Below, in pieces: positions 13,388 through 26,729 of a DNA stretch of 64,000 nucleotides; the stretch's first letter is position 1, and every line of letters begins with the position of its first letter. Below the pieces are notes generated by a model. That model worked only from the letters and a program-made list of their open reading frames with translations, was not told the DNA's origin and did no database searches. The stretch lies in NCBI RefSeq assembly GCF_965363235.1, contig NC_134839.1:55891560-55955559 (forward strand), given 5' to 3'. The DNA is from Mytilus galloprovincialis. Its lineage: Eukaryota > Mollusca > Bivalvia > Mytilida > Mytilidae. The position numbers and the translations under genes were made by a program.

Positions 13388-16300
13388 ATGGATACGAAAG
13401 GATGTATTTTATTTTTATCAGAAATTTTGTTTGTTCTGCACATTCAGTCTGGTAAGTTTCAATTGTGATTCCAACACACCAACTAGATGGATTTCTTTAT
13501 TCTACTTACCCACAATGGACAACCCAGTTTTTGTACTCACATTATGTAAACATATCGAATACAAATCAGAGATAAACTTATTTTACAGGATGTCGTAGGT
13601 TCAATTCTTACGACAAAATAAAATAAAATTGATTTAATCCATCCGATTGGCACAGCTAGTTGACTATAAATATATAGAAGTTTTGCCTACTTTGTGTCCA
13701 CTCCCGTCTTGAACAAGCGGAAATTCTCAAATTTATTCACGTCAGTATGATTTATGTTTACAGAAACCTCTTTTCATTATTATAGTACTTGTCTGATTTT
13801 TATTTTGTTCCTTCGAGATTGTTGCGATCGAACCTACATATTCATGTAAATGCGTGGTATTTGTTTATACTGTATTGTTCCAAAAAGTTTCCTGATTTGC
13901 AAAGCATTCAACCAACGGATATGAAGGAATCGTATATGTTGTATCAACGAAATTTTTCTAATGCAAATATGGCAAGTATTTGAGAAAAAAAAATATTGGG
14001 TTTTCAGGAGCAAAGTAACTTTTACATTGTTCCATTGAAGCGTTCCCTGTTAGATGTTTAAATGATTTGTGTGTACCGGTCGAGTCTTTTGGAGTATAAG
14101 TTTTATAGAACTACAAAGTTAAAAGGGTTGGAGAGTCACATGATATACTGCAAGAAGTTTACCAAATATTCTTTTAATTTGTATAATTTTAATCAGTTAA
14201 TTAAAATCTAAGTCGAAGTGAATTTGTAGAATAAAGTTATCAAAACGTTTCCAATAAACTATATTTTGTACATTGTCATGCGCAACAAATTAACAGCCAT
14301 TATTTGTGGTCTATTCCGCATCTTATTTATATTCTTGTATAATTTCTATCTTCTAGTGAGTGCTGATTGCACGTTTGATAGTAGCTTAGTTGGATCATGG
14401 ACTAGTAACGTTTACGATACAATAACCGTCTCTAGTAGTGTACTAACATTAGGAAGTCATACATTCAATATAAACGGGAAGACTACAACCGACTGGACGT
14501 GTCATGATAATTCCACAGAACCGTATGTTATTTTAAGGTATTTATATACTTTTATTTAAAATTCAGTCTTTTTTAACTATATAATCTAACTTTTCATGTG
14601 TATTCAAAGTTAAAGTACAACCTTACTTTGAGTATTTATCACACTTTCCCAGTTAAACATAAGACCCCCAATATAAACTTTCTTTTTAAATTTATTTACG
14701 AATAAAATTGGATATAGCTTCGTATTTATAAAAAGTGAACGACCCTTTTTCGAGTTTCTCCTCTTTTTTTATATATCATAATTACATCTTATATATGAGT
14801 ATCATATATTCAGCATAGGTTGATAAAAAGTGAATTGTGCATAGACTTTCTTTTTTATTTAGATAAAATTCATGTTGCAATACAGTTGTTTTCAGAGATA
14901 AGTGTCTGTGACACATACAAATCTATTATCGAATGAGGTTTATGTGATATCTGGTATAGCCAAACCCTTATTTTAGACTTGCCTGATATAAATTTTTCTA
15001 TCATAATATACCGTTTGTTTGATTGTCAAAAACAATAACATGATGATCAGTTGTATACTTCTCCAAAATGTTCTAATTATAGTTTATATAGACTTTAGTA
15101 ATAAAAATATACATGTTGTGGATAAAATCAAGTTTACGCGAGGACAAACCTGACCTGTCTGTTCAGCATTTTTTAAACCTCTTTAAAGTCGTTCCATCAT
15201 GCATACGGGTTCTTATCTTTATTTTCAATCTCTTAATGTCTTCAAACATAAACAATTACTAGCTTCCATTATCGCGTTATTTAATTGTCCCTGCACCCAA
15301 CTGTAGTGCCTTACTCGCTAGAGTTTTATTTCCTATCCGTAATGTTCCATTATTCTATCAAAATCCCCTTCTCTTTTCTTAGTTATTAATGACATGTTTT
15401 TGAACAATTTTATTATGAGATGAGCAACACGATTGACACCACTATTAAACCAATAATTATTTTAAGTAAATTACCTTTCTGGTACACCTACGTTTGTAGA
15501 TTTTAATTATCTATTGGTCTTTTTCTTTGCGCTGGTTAGCAAAATGTGGAAACACAAGCTTGCATCATTTAGAATTTCAACTAAATATAATGACAAAAAA
15601 AGAAAGCTTCTTATCAATAACTAACACAATTGTAAAGAAACCCATTTAAATGTTTTACAGGTCTGAAATATTTGAACTATATACGTCTGAGTCCGTTGCT
15701 TATATCTGCATGGAGGCAACAGCAGTCAATAACAATAGCTATTACTTCTATATGAATTCTCGTAAGTACAAAATTAATAACAAAAAATTCTGCTTATTAT
15801 TTATTCATGGATATATTTGTAATTGCAAATTGAAATATGTCTTCTTTTAATTTACTTCGTCTCTTTTTTATGGATTATACCTCATCAACATTTAAAGAAA
15901 AGGATAAAAGATTTTCAATAAGAACCTTTTTTGACAAAAAAATATATAAAAAACGAACATTCAGCAGTTATTCATCTTACAAAATCATATTCGATTAGTA
16001 AAATATTTATCAACTATGTTCCCAATCACCAAACAGTAAAACAAAGACAGGTTTAGAAATACGTACACTTATTGATTAAAGAAACATAGACAGAACCTAT
16101 TTCATAAATAAAAAAAGAGACCAACAAGCATGAAAAATAAAAAGAACAATAAGCATGCACATAAAATGAGAATAACAAGCATGAACAAATAAAGAACAAC
16201 AAACATGAACAAATAAAGAATACAACACACATGCACAAATAAAGACAAACACAAACATGAACAAATATTAAGAACAGCACGCATGAACAAGTAAAGAGAC

Positions 16301-19300
16301 CAACACGCATAAAAAATAAAATAAAGACAACAACAAGCATGAACAAAAAAGAGAACAGCATCCATGTACAAATAAAAAGAACGGCACGCAAAAAGAGAAC
16401 AACAAGCATGAACAAACAAAGACATCACCAAGTCTGAAAAAATACAGGGAAAAAAATTTGCAAAAATAAAGAAACAACATGCACTTGCCCTCCATTACTA
16501 ATAAAGTAACAACCTGTACTCATAATGGGGTTAATATTGGTTATGAAACTATATAAAAATGTATTAATTTCGTTTTATCATATGAACTTTTATAATATTT
16601 TGTTGTTGTAGTTTTTTTTTCCATTGCAGCAAAAAATACTTTTATAGGTAGTGAGCGAATACATATATTTGGAACAGCATCAAATGCAACGGGAAATGCA
16701 ACGGAAATTTGCACAGAAACACCATCAAAGGCAGAATTTATTAGCATGGTCAGGACAGGTAAATATTCATTTTAATATGACAAAAATAAATCTGGCTTTG
16801 GTAAAAGATATTTTTGTCTACTTTTTAATGGATGGGGTTTGACACTCATTCAAATATTTGTATTTTTTTTTTTATTTTTACATAGATTTTGTTCAATGTC
16901 AAGCAGCAAATATTTTCGCATATATACAGTATGACAAAAAACATTTTCTTGACCAATTTAAGTAAGTAAATCGGGTTTTCCTTTAAGATAATACGGTTAT
17001 TAAAATGGCGAAGTACGACAGGCAAGCGACGGGCGATGTGCGGGCTTGCGAGTGCAAACAATTTCCGTTTATAAATTGTTTTCAAATCTTAATAAGTTGT
17101 TACTTATGAAAAAAAAATGAAATCAAGTTTGGTATGGTCAATTTTCTTCTTTAACATTCAGGAGTTATATTCTTTGATAGTTTTTTTAGAATAACACTTT
17201 ATGTAGTTTCCGTGTAATTATTTATGAACCGTTTGACAAAAATTGCTCAAGTTAAATTTTACTTGTTACTGGTGACAACATGGAGATAAAGAACAGTATT
17301 GAAAATTTTTTAATTTTGCGGTTCAGGATAGATTAGAAAATAGGCGCAAAAAGCGGCAGGTCAAACAAGCATGAAAGCGCCTTTAAAATACAGAAAACCA
17401 TTTTTTTTATTTACATGTATAACTAGCAGTTTAGCAGATAATGCAATTCATGATAAGACTTTTTATATATTAAGTTGTGTAAAACCTTAGTTATAATGAT
17501 GGAATATTGGGTGATACAACACAGACCATTCATCTATCACCAATAAATATCAGTTGAGGTACGTGAACGACCTGTTACGCGTACCTCTAGCGTAATGCAC
17601 AAAAATGAATTATAACAGGAACAGCTCTTCCTACAATTTCGACGAATAGAAAAATAGACGAACGGAACAGTTAAACAAGACTTGATGCATAAGGATATAA
17701 GGATAATCTTCAATATCTTAATAAAAGGAGTAAAAATGATAAAACCAAAGAATTCAATTGCAATAACTTTGTGCAGTAATTTCACCCATAAATGTTTCAT
17801 CTAATTGACATGAAAAACATTTTTTTTCTTTATTCAAAGGTTCAGAGGAAATTGCTTTAGCTGATTGTCCAGATCCCCTATACAGAAATTTTACCTATGT
17901 TTTCAACACTGATGGAACAGATATATGTTCCTCGCCGAACAACGGATTTGTCTCAGTGTGTCCTAGCAGACAAGAGTTGAACTTTGACTACGACAAATGT
18001 GCCAATAAAATAGCGTATACGAGTATGTAGTGAAATCGTAATGTAAATATAAATGAAATGAGATGTGGGGCAAATCAAGGAGAAGAAAAAATAAAAGAGG
18101 CGAATATAAGACTCGTGTTTATTCTGTCAACAGTAGAAAAAAATTAATCTCGAGTTTTGTCAGTCGCTGACATACATATGTTTGCTACATATTTTTTAGT
18201 TTGACAAAATAAGACATAAATGAACCATCAAGATATCAAAACAAATTCAATATCTACACCTATACAGCCTTTGACAATGATACATATCATAGGATCTTCT
18301 AAAAAAATGTCTAATGTAAATGGAATGCATAAAAGAAAAAATAGAGACAAACAACTACATTTTTTAATCGACAAAAAAAGCGATACAAATCAATACAAGT
18401 TTGGACGAGATCTTACATAATTAAATCACGTTTTTTATAATAAATCTTTTTATCTAATGCAGCATTTGGCAGACTTGGTTGTGTTGCGTCTATCATCGAT
18501 GATTCATCTGGGACACACTATACGTCTTTGTATAATTTTGACGATACAGTTAACGGATTGACTACATACAGATTCACTTGTGCGGTAAGATTAGCAACAA
18601 CCACAACATAGTTAGCTTGTATATAAGGTGAACTGAGTTAACAAGTTAAAAGGGCAGCAGTGAATAATAAAAAAAAAAGAACAGGCGAGGATATTATAGT
18701 ACATAAATAAGACATAAACAGCACTAACAGCACAAACAGCACAAACCTTTTAACGATACTAATTTAGGACTAAATTCTCCATTTTAAGAAAACATTGAAC
18801 GCTTGGTGATCATTTCGTAACGCAAAAAAATGTAATTTTGTAAATATAGAAAAATAGCACAAAACTTCTCTTAATTTTCATTTAGTATTCCAACAATGAT
18901 TTTACAGTAATTCATATTCTGACTTTGATGCATCAGATGAACAAAATGAATTTTATTTTAAGGCAGTCCAAAATGCAGCATCTGGAGATATTCAGGTGAC
19001 CTATACACCGGGTCAGTGTGTTGCCGATCAGACATACACCACCATACCAACTTTTGGAACACGAAAAAATGGAGGACTAATTACATTGACTCCAAATGGT
19101 ATTTTATGATTTGAAATGTGTGATATAAATATATATATAGTAAATCGTTGCTATTGCATAAACAGAAAGTTCTTGTCACATTTTTTTATTATTCCCTTTT
19201 CGTTATTGGATTTCTTCAGGGCGGTAGAAGGTTTACATAATCATTATTTTTTGAAAAATGGGTTGTCAACTTCGCTGTGTTAATTTGGCAAAGGAAACGC

Positions 19301-22300
19301 ACTTCCAGTAGAACAAGTTGAACCCTCATGACAAATAAACATTCCATAATTGTAAAACAAAGTATGATGACGACGACCGCAACACTTTCGAATATAATTT
19401 TACATTTTACCACCAAAAACCCTTGGTGCAATTGTTTCTTTATTATCAGCAAACCTATTTTAAAGTTAATTCTATTGGAGAAACATAAGTCTAAGAATAT
19501 CGCTATTAAGTTTTGATATTGACGATGAAGCTGAATTCATTGTAAACATAATCTTCTATTATATATGGATTGTTCATTCTGCTAAAATACTTCAATAACT
19601 CATTTATTATAATATTCCTATCATAAATGAGTGAAAGTTACCGCATTATTTTTACTTATTGGCCTGAAAAGTTGAAATTTTGAGGAAATGGGAGGTATGA
19701 ATTGACCAAAAGAGACCCTATAAAGAAGACAAAGAGGTTCATTAGTGGTATTTATCTTCCTAAAATCATCTTGAGTATCATATTCAACTGTTTGTAGGCA
19801 GATAAGATAAATATTTGATCATTTATTGGTCCAAACTATATTCTATCTTGATGCGGCTTGGTTTGGATTTGTCGAAGAAAATTTGCTCGAATCGCTGTAG
19901 ATGTTATCTTTCATTATACTAGATTGTTTTCTAAAACTATTGAATTGATTATGACAAAACGTGACAGAAATGCTTGAAATAACCAATATTACAAACGAAA
20001 AAAGTCACATTCAGTTTATTAAACAATAATGTTTCTTTTGAAAATCAGATATTCAATGGTATAAAAAAGTCATATAAACCACATATTTACCGAAAAAAAA
20101 AGACGGCAATTGTTTTATACAATTTTGGAGACAAAAAGAGCAATTCAAATTAATTATGTTTTGTCCGGAAAGCAATGTTCAAAAAATTACCAATTCTAAA
20201 TTTAATGTATTCAGAAAATGATAACGCATTGTTATTCGTCATACTAATTCATATCTATTAATATTTCAGGTACATGTGGTATGTATAGACAAAATTTAAT
20301 TTTCTTGGGAACTATTTCTGACATAAACACTTCAGAGATCTACAACAACACAATTAATAAAAAAATTTAAACCATTCACAATGGGAAACAATAATGAAAG
20401 CAGAAAATGGAATTAAATAAGAAATCCTAAAAAAGCTACTTATTAAGTGTTTTGGGGATTTTGGCAAATGGCAACAGTTTTTTTTTTATTTAAATAGAAA
20501 TTAAATTTAACTATAACATACCAACACGAAGTACGCTTTAATTTTTGATTACTACATCCTTGTAAGTGTTATCATTGTTTTTAATGCATGATTGTGGGTT
20601 AACCTTTACATAAAACTGTAATTTATCATCGTTGTATTCAACAAAATGTATAGTTAAGCTCACCTAAAAGTAGTAAAATCTCTTTGCAACTGGAGCATGT
20701 TGTAAACTTTTTTTTCGCAATCCGGAAACAGCTTTGCGAACGGAACTTTGAATTGACCAACATTGGTTTCCATTTTGTTTGTTTCCTGTTACCCAGCGGA
20801 CAATTAACATGACCGCCCCATGTTATCAGAGTTGAGGATAACTATCTCAAAATATTTTGTTCTGGCTGAAACGTTTTATTTTGAATCTAAAATTACGAGG
20901 CAAATTTAGACATCGATTACAATTATAGAAAAAATGCTCGATCAACATTTTCTCCACCTCAAAAATAAATGTTAAAACATTAAAAACAAACTGTGCAAAC
21001 TAAGTGTCTTTTTTCAATCACTGTTTTTGATTCAAAATTTATTCATTCAACAGAATACCGTCGCGAAACATATCACTGTGTCAGTTTTATAACTCCAGCC
21101 ATTGATATAATGTATAAATGTATAACCCCCCCCCCCCCCCAAAAAAAAAAAAAACAAAACTACTTGTTGAGGTAAAATGTTTACTACAGTAATTTTCTTT
21201 TATTCATTAGTATTTATTAAATAATTTCAACAGAAATAACCACTACATCAACATCAACGACAACTACTACCACAACAACAGCTACTCCGACAACAACACC
21301 GGAGGCAACTACGACAGAAACTATGACTAACACAACAGAGTCAGCTGCTGTTGATTCTAATGATAGTAACATATGGCCTATAGTTGGCGCCGTATTGGGT
21401 GGTTTACTGGTTATTTCATTATTGTTAATTATTCTGTATTGTCTTCTGCGGAAAAAGAAAGCGCCGGATGCTAAGGATGATTTGGTTAAAGTTGAAGATG
21501 GTTTGGGTAAGTGATAATATCCTATGCATAACTATTTCTGCAAGATTCAATTATAAACATTTTGATCGCTACATCATTTGTGTTAAATTATTTGAACATG
21601 CGTTGAACAAGAGTTCAAACGAAACAACTATTTGATTGTTTTAAAATATTTTGATTTGAGTTGACAAATGCCTGCTGAATTTTAAGCATTTTTATTAGCT
21701 TTTTTTACAATTAGTTTAACATTGTCGCTATGCAACTGGTGGACGTTTCGTGAACCAGGATATCACAAGACCAGCAGTCTGCACTTCAATTCAATTGTTG
21801 TTTTGTATATACTTATTTGATACCGTTTCTTTTAAAAAGTTAATTGCAATGAATTGGATTTTATTTTTTTTGCATGTTCTTTTATATACCTTTTGATTAA
21901 TTTATCACGATTAATAAATGGTGAGAGATAGGATATTAAAACAAAACTGGTTTTACATCGTAACTTATTCATTTGCCTGTGTAAAGTCAGAATCCTCTTT
22001 AGAAGTTGTCTTAAGTCATATTTTTTTAAATGTTATTGGTTAAAGCAAATCCTTTGTGATTTTCACAGATATTCTTGAGCTTTCAATATCGTATTAAATC
22101 TGTCTTTTGATGAAGAATGGGTGTTGATCTAGCCCAAGCTGTCGTTTGGTTAATCTATTCATATGATAAAATACCTATGTGCCTTCAAAGAGGAAAGGTT
22201 GACATTTTCATTGGAATTGATGAGTTCATCTCCTGTTCGAAGGGAATGTTTTGTTCCTACAAAGGAATTGTCTACAGAAAAATTATTAACGCGCCATAAT

Positions 22301-25300
22301 TTATACACTTGATCAAAACTTAATAAAATATGTATTATCCCCTATTTTTTAGGGAAGCTGAAACTGTTCTTTTTCATAACCACTAAATTGAAATAAATGG
22401 AATTTGTTTTATCAAATCAAAGTAACCATTTGATGACCAAAATCAAGAGTAAACGTTTTTTTACCTTGATCACAATATTATTTAACTGAGTTAGATTTAT
22501 TCAGTTTCCAAATATTTCAGATGATGATCAGAGCGATGATGGATCAATACCATCTATTGAATATCCAGAGACCTGGGACACGCCCACAAAAGATCCCATT
22601 GGACCTTTAAGGCGATACGTCACAACAGGTAAAAATATGTTCCTTCAAACTGTTTACTCATTATTTCATTTAACATCTTCACTATGAAATTTCTATTGAA
22701 CATGTATAGTATGGATGACAGAATATAAGTCTGTGCATATCAACTTTTTTGAAGTCTGTTATCTGCTGGATATAAAAGTCAGTTTATATGTTTCAAAGGA
22801 TTCCATCATCATTTTTTCCCTTTTTTCTTGTTGTTACATTCGATCAGTTGAGTTAAAACTTTGGTGAAATCGGGCTTAGATACATATTTGATGTATAAAA
22901 AATCAATCTCCAGTGGTTCTTCATTTCCTTTTGTGGGTAAAATTCACAACTAAGAGTCATTGCGTTTGAAGCAATATGCAGGATAAATATAAAAATAATC
23001 GTAACAAAAAATTTAGAAAGCCCCAAAACAAGAAAGGTGAACTTCGGTGCTTGTAACGGGAAGTAAGCTTGTTTTCACTGCTGTTTAATACTTTTATCCA
23101 CGATGTTACCCTATTGTTAGCTATATATAGCATTAGCTCCTTGTGAACTATCAGTCTTAATGGTACCATTTTGCAGTTGCAAGTTTTTTCAGTATTGTCA
23201 TGAATAACATGACACACTTAATTTTGAAATTCCATTATGTTGTTGACTATTTGAGTTGCAAATCACTAAGGGAAAATTAAACTGACCAACATTTGCTGTT
23301 TATTTAGGTCCATTAAAAATATATGTGCTCATTTTTTTTCTTCAAAACATTTGATCATAAGATGAACTGAAGGAAAATATTCCTGAATCTTTTGCTGTGC
23401 AAACGATTATATCATTTGTTTTGTTTACTGATGAATCCCATCCTGTATCCTATAGTACTCGTAAATAGTAATCATTAAGTTTTCTAAAATCAAGAACGTT
23501 TTAAAGTTCGAACATTGATTTTCTACTAAGTTTCAAAAATAAAATATTTTTTTTGCCTGAAGATGATAGCCATGTCTCGTACTCACACTATGCGTATGTT
23601 ATTGAAAAAATTATGGAATTGAAAATACTAAATTCTCTTTGTTTTTATTATCTTATAGATACGATGTCTCAGACAGAACTTCTTAAAAAACTTAAGAACA
23701 TAAATTTTCGAAAACCTCCAACACCACCACCACCACCGCCGCCGCCAACTCCACCACCAAAAACACCACCACCAAAATATATGCCATGGCCATGGAGAAC
23801 CGCAAAAAGAGCTTCTGCCTTAGTTTCAAAACAAGATAAGGGAAATTTAGCTGACTATACAATATCTAAATATGGAATAAAATATGATGACACAGGCATT
23901 CCCATTTCCGACAAAAAACTTTCTAAACAAGCAACAAAATTTATACCACCACCAAAATCTTTGATGCGCATGTCTAGGGAAAGTTCAGTTATCTCTAGAT
24001 CAAACTCGCTTCCCTCTCTTAAAGAGCCTCAATCGACCGAAACTCGCCCACCAACACGCAATTCTAGTCCAGATGACTCGTTCTATCGGTCCCATTCAAT
24101 GGAAGATATTCCAGCAACATCAACAACTGATCTTGACAGTCAGGTGGTATCGACGATAGATCCTTTATCAATGCAAGACATTCAGATACCAACACCAAGT
24201 ACTACATTTAATTCTTTTGCCCCACCGAAGGGAACACAATTACCTTTGATAATACACAAACCAGTCATAAACACTGGAGTAAGTTCAGCTGCTTTGACAA
24301 AAGATATACAGACACCTGCTCTAAAGCGAATACAGATGTATAGAGCATTATCTACTGGGTCAATCGGAACCTTCTCAGACAGAACACAAACAGAAATTTT
24401 GATGGAAGAAGAGAAGGGAATAAATGAACCAGATGTAGTAAATAAAACAGAAATTATAAATGAGAAAGATAGACCCTCCATAATAGATAAAACAAAACAA
24501 TATAATAAAACAGTCCCACATTACATGTTTCCTATAAGATCAAATTCGCTTACTAAATTTGAGAAAAAGATGAACAAAAATCCTCTCTCCCAGACTCTAC
24601 CAAGATCGAAAACAGAAATGGTACCACTGTCCGACAAAATAAATAGACCGAAGAAAAATACATTGAAAAAGAAGAAAAAGAAGGGAAAGAAAAGTAAGAA
24701 CAGTCCATATATGGACAGTATCACGCCAAGAGCTCTTCCTCCGATTGTAACATTAAGCCAGAAAAAAGGCTCTAACAATAAAGTTAAACCTGTAGACTCA
24801 AACAAGAAGCGAAAATCAAAGACTAATGCGAACTTTAACACTGGAAGTTCGTCAAACAAGTCGACAACAGCAGAAAATGATAACACGCCAGGTATTATTA
24901 TTCATGATAACTAATAACTATTGCTTATATGCTACAGTATAAGTTCTTTGGCATAATAATTATGTGACTACAATAAGATTAATCTGGTTCGATTAAGATG
25001 AAAACGTAATAGCTAAATATATAAAACGGGCAAAAATATCTAAACCAAGACAGGCCTATGCAGAATAAAAATGGTCTCGAATTTAAAACTATAAATGACT
25101 ACGCCATCTCAAAAATCTAAAGCTAAAACCAACGGCTTGATGTATGCTATAAACAATAAACGCCTGATTGCTGTTCTCGTGTAGTTAACTGGGTCTCTTT
25201 GTATTCGGTAAAAAGTGTAAATATTAGGGAGGAATTAAAAAGACCTGAATTAAAAAAAAATAGTAACGTGTTTTCATTACAAAATTATTTTTAACGGTAT

Positions 25301-26696
25301 CTTGCAATGAAAAAATGTAAATGTTGGGGAAAATATAATATTTGTGTAACACTAGTACATGTAATATCAAATTTTGCGTGGAATTGCACAGAAAAAAATG
25401 GCTTGGATTAATGTTACCCAAAGTTACTCACATATTGATTGAAATTACTTTATTCAAATAAGGGTATATAGCATATGATTTTTTTCCTATCTGATGGGAA
25501 GATTTATCAACAATCAACAGCAATTCATTTGTTTTAATTTATATTTGTATTGCTCTATCCTCAACTATCTTGTTATATTTTAAGAAACAGATCAGTCTTC
25601 TCCAAACCTTGGAATGAAATCTGAAACATTTGTCAGAAAACAAGAACAAACTGAGCATTTACCACCTACGACTGACTTTTTACATAGAATGAAATCATCT
25701 GCGACGGATTTTCAAGGTAATCTTCGGAGCCAAAAAATCAATTTCATTGACGTATTTTCTTTTCTATAGATTGATATTGACTAATAGGATAATAAGCTGA
25801 ATATTGATTATAAAGTTGTTTAAAAAAATGTGTATTTTCTCCATCAATTGCACATTTCGATTACTAATGTCTCTTCAATAATGATCGAAATATTTTAAGT
25901 CAATAAACATACACACAGCTGAAGAGCAGACAAACTAAAAAGAACCAATCGTAAATCCAAAAAAATGACAAAGAATCTAAGCTACGCACAAGAAAGATAT
26001 ATATTCCTTAATTAAAAAAATTATAACACCAAATGTATACAGTATAATATCCGTAATTTAATTCTAGTACCGAAGTACTGGTCACTAGGTTGGTGACACT
26101 CTCGGGTACCCTCAGTCGACCAGCAGAGTTCTCGACTGAGTGGTAGTGATACATTAACGGTACTAATTGTACTGCACCGGATGCGCATTTCGACGATTTT
26201 GAAATGTCTCTTTAGTGATATTCGAGACCAGGATATTTGAAATCCAAGCAAATATTGAAGGGCAGAATAAAAAAAACCCCAAGAAGATAAAAGTTAAATA
26301 CGAGGAATCAGAGCTATGCATGTGGGAGATACATTCCTTGAATGGTTCGAAATTATGAAAAAATAGAACAATATCCTTTAGCCGAAAATCATGACATTGT
26401 CATTGAACTAAGTATTACACTTACATTACAAACTCAACTTAAAAAATGGTGAAAAAGTTATTGTTTTACTCGAATATGTATTATGAATGTAAAACTGTTT
26501 TTATTCTATTATAGATTCTGGCATATCTGCCGATGAGTCATCACTAGATAGACAAAGATCGTACTGTGCTACTAAACTTCCAAGTATAACGACAAACTCA
26601 GAAGTTGGTAATACTGAACAACAGAAAAATGATGAACAAATCAAACTTCCTAACCTCGAGACAAAACAGAAGAGTTATGTGAGACCGTGGCGATAA
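13388..26696 (+). CDS. Gene A: type I membrane protein, DUF704x-like ectodomain, PWPWR tail
   Basis: Thirteen exons: 13388-13451, 14357-14537, 15661-15761, 16630-16758, 17840-18022, 18463-18584, 18963-19098, 20270-20278, 21234-21506, 22521-22628, 23659-24891, 25585-25716, 26515-26696; 2853 nt, 950 aa. A signal peptide (about 1-22) leads into a Cys-rich ectodomain. Module 1 is CTFDSSLVGSWTSNVYDTI...DWTC; module 2 is DCPDPLYRNFTYVF...NFDYDKC...GRLGCVASI. A Thr-rich stalk (309-345), likely O-glycosylated, is followed by the membrane helix (about 355-377) and KKK. The 570-residue tail has a poly-Pro run (455-474), KYMPWPWRTAKRAS, LADYTISKYG, PHYMFPIRSNSLTKFEK, a Lys-rich patch, DSGISADESSLD and the C-terminus RPWR. 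It is probably a surface receptor or adhesion protein; the ligand is unknown. The role is inference, but the gene model is firm. Confidence 0.85.
14278..14356 (+). other. Possible alternative 5' end of gene A by intron retention
   Basis: The last 79 nt of intron 1 are open and in frame with exon 2 from an ATG at 14278. They encode a basic then hydrophobic stretch (MRNKLTAIICGLFRILF...) that would itself pass as a signal peptide ahead of VSADC. The hydrophobic residues come partly from the pyrimidine tract of the acceptor at 14356, so this could be chance. The spliced exon at 13388-13451 matches genes B and C and is preferred. Confidence 0.3.
16100..16470. repeat. Degenerate minisatellite
   Basis: About a dozen imperfect units of roughly 20-27 bp around 'aacaagcatgaacaaataaag'. 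It lies in intron 3 of gene A. On the reverse strand it yields overlapping Cys/Phe/Leu-rich open frames in all three phases, which are by-products of the repeat. Confidence 0.85.
20270..20278 (+). other. Conserved 9-nt micro-exon of gene A (exon 8)
   Basis: The sequence ATTTCAG|GTACATGTG|GTATGT gives PN-G-T-C-E across the junctions. Its size, phase and cysteine match those of genes B and C. Confidence 0.8.
21730..21800 (-). repeat. R1 repeat fragment
   Basis: The fragment 'ggtggacgtttcg...ccaggatatcacaagaccagcagtc' matches the internal part of R1 copies at about 4900-4970 and 55500-55540. It is intronic to gene A. Confidence 0.45.
25093..26416 (+). repeat. Duplicated block, first copy, left part
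   Basis: This 1324-bp block recurs at 29254-30577 with a constant offset of 4161 bp and no indel seen. It spans the end of intron 11, exon 12 and part of intron 12 of gene A, and includes an R2 repeat (about 26040-26340). Both copies start at the 6-bp word AAATGA. Confidence 0.92.
26040..26340 (+). repeat. Mussel interspersed repeat, family R2
   Basis: It contains 'gtactggtcactaggttggtg', 'ccggatgcgcatttcgacga' and 'gtctctttagtgat'. The same order is present, in reverse, at 46140-46495. A second copy at about 30200-30500 comes from the local duplication and is not an independent insertion. Confidence 0.65.
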
Positions 26697-26723
26697 AGTT
26701 TATGATAGTGTGAAAAAAGAAAC

Positions 26724-26729
26724 AATAAA
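26724..26729 (+). terminator. Possible polyadenylation signal of gene A
   Basis: AATAAA lies 28 nt after the gene A stop codon. That would give a very short 3' UTR; other AT-rich candidates further on cannot be excluded. Confidence 0.35.

Noticed and set aside
16053-16495. Overlapping Cys/Phe-rich minus-strand ORFs that look like multi-pass membrane proteins
   Set aside because: They are translations of the degenerate minisatellite in all three phases, inside an intron of gene A.
22117-22299. A 60-codon plus-strand ORF inside intron 9 of gene A
   Set aside because: It has no homology that I recognise and no counterpart in gene B, and it lies inside an intron of a supported gene.
23553-23658. 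Upstream extension of the large gene A exon beyond 23659
   Set aside because: The extension lies before a good acceptor (TCTTATAG) used at the same place and phase in gene B; it is intron.
24182-24886. Minus-strand ORFs opposite the large tail exon of gene A
   Set aside because: They are shadows of the plus-strand exon; composition and motifs support only the plus frame.
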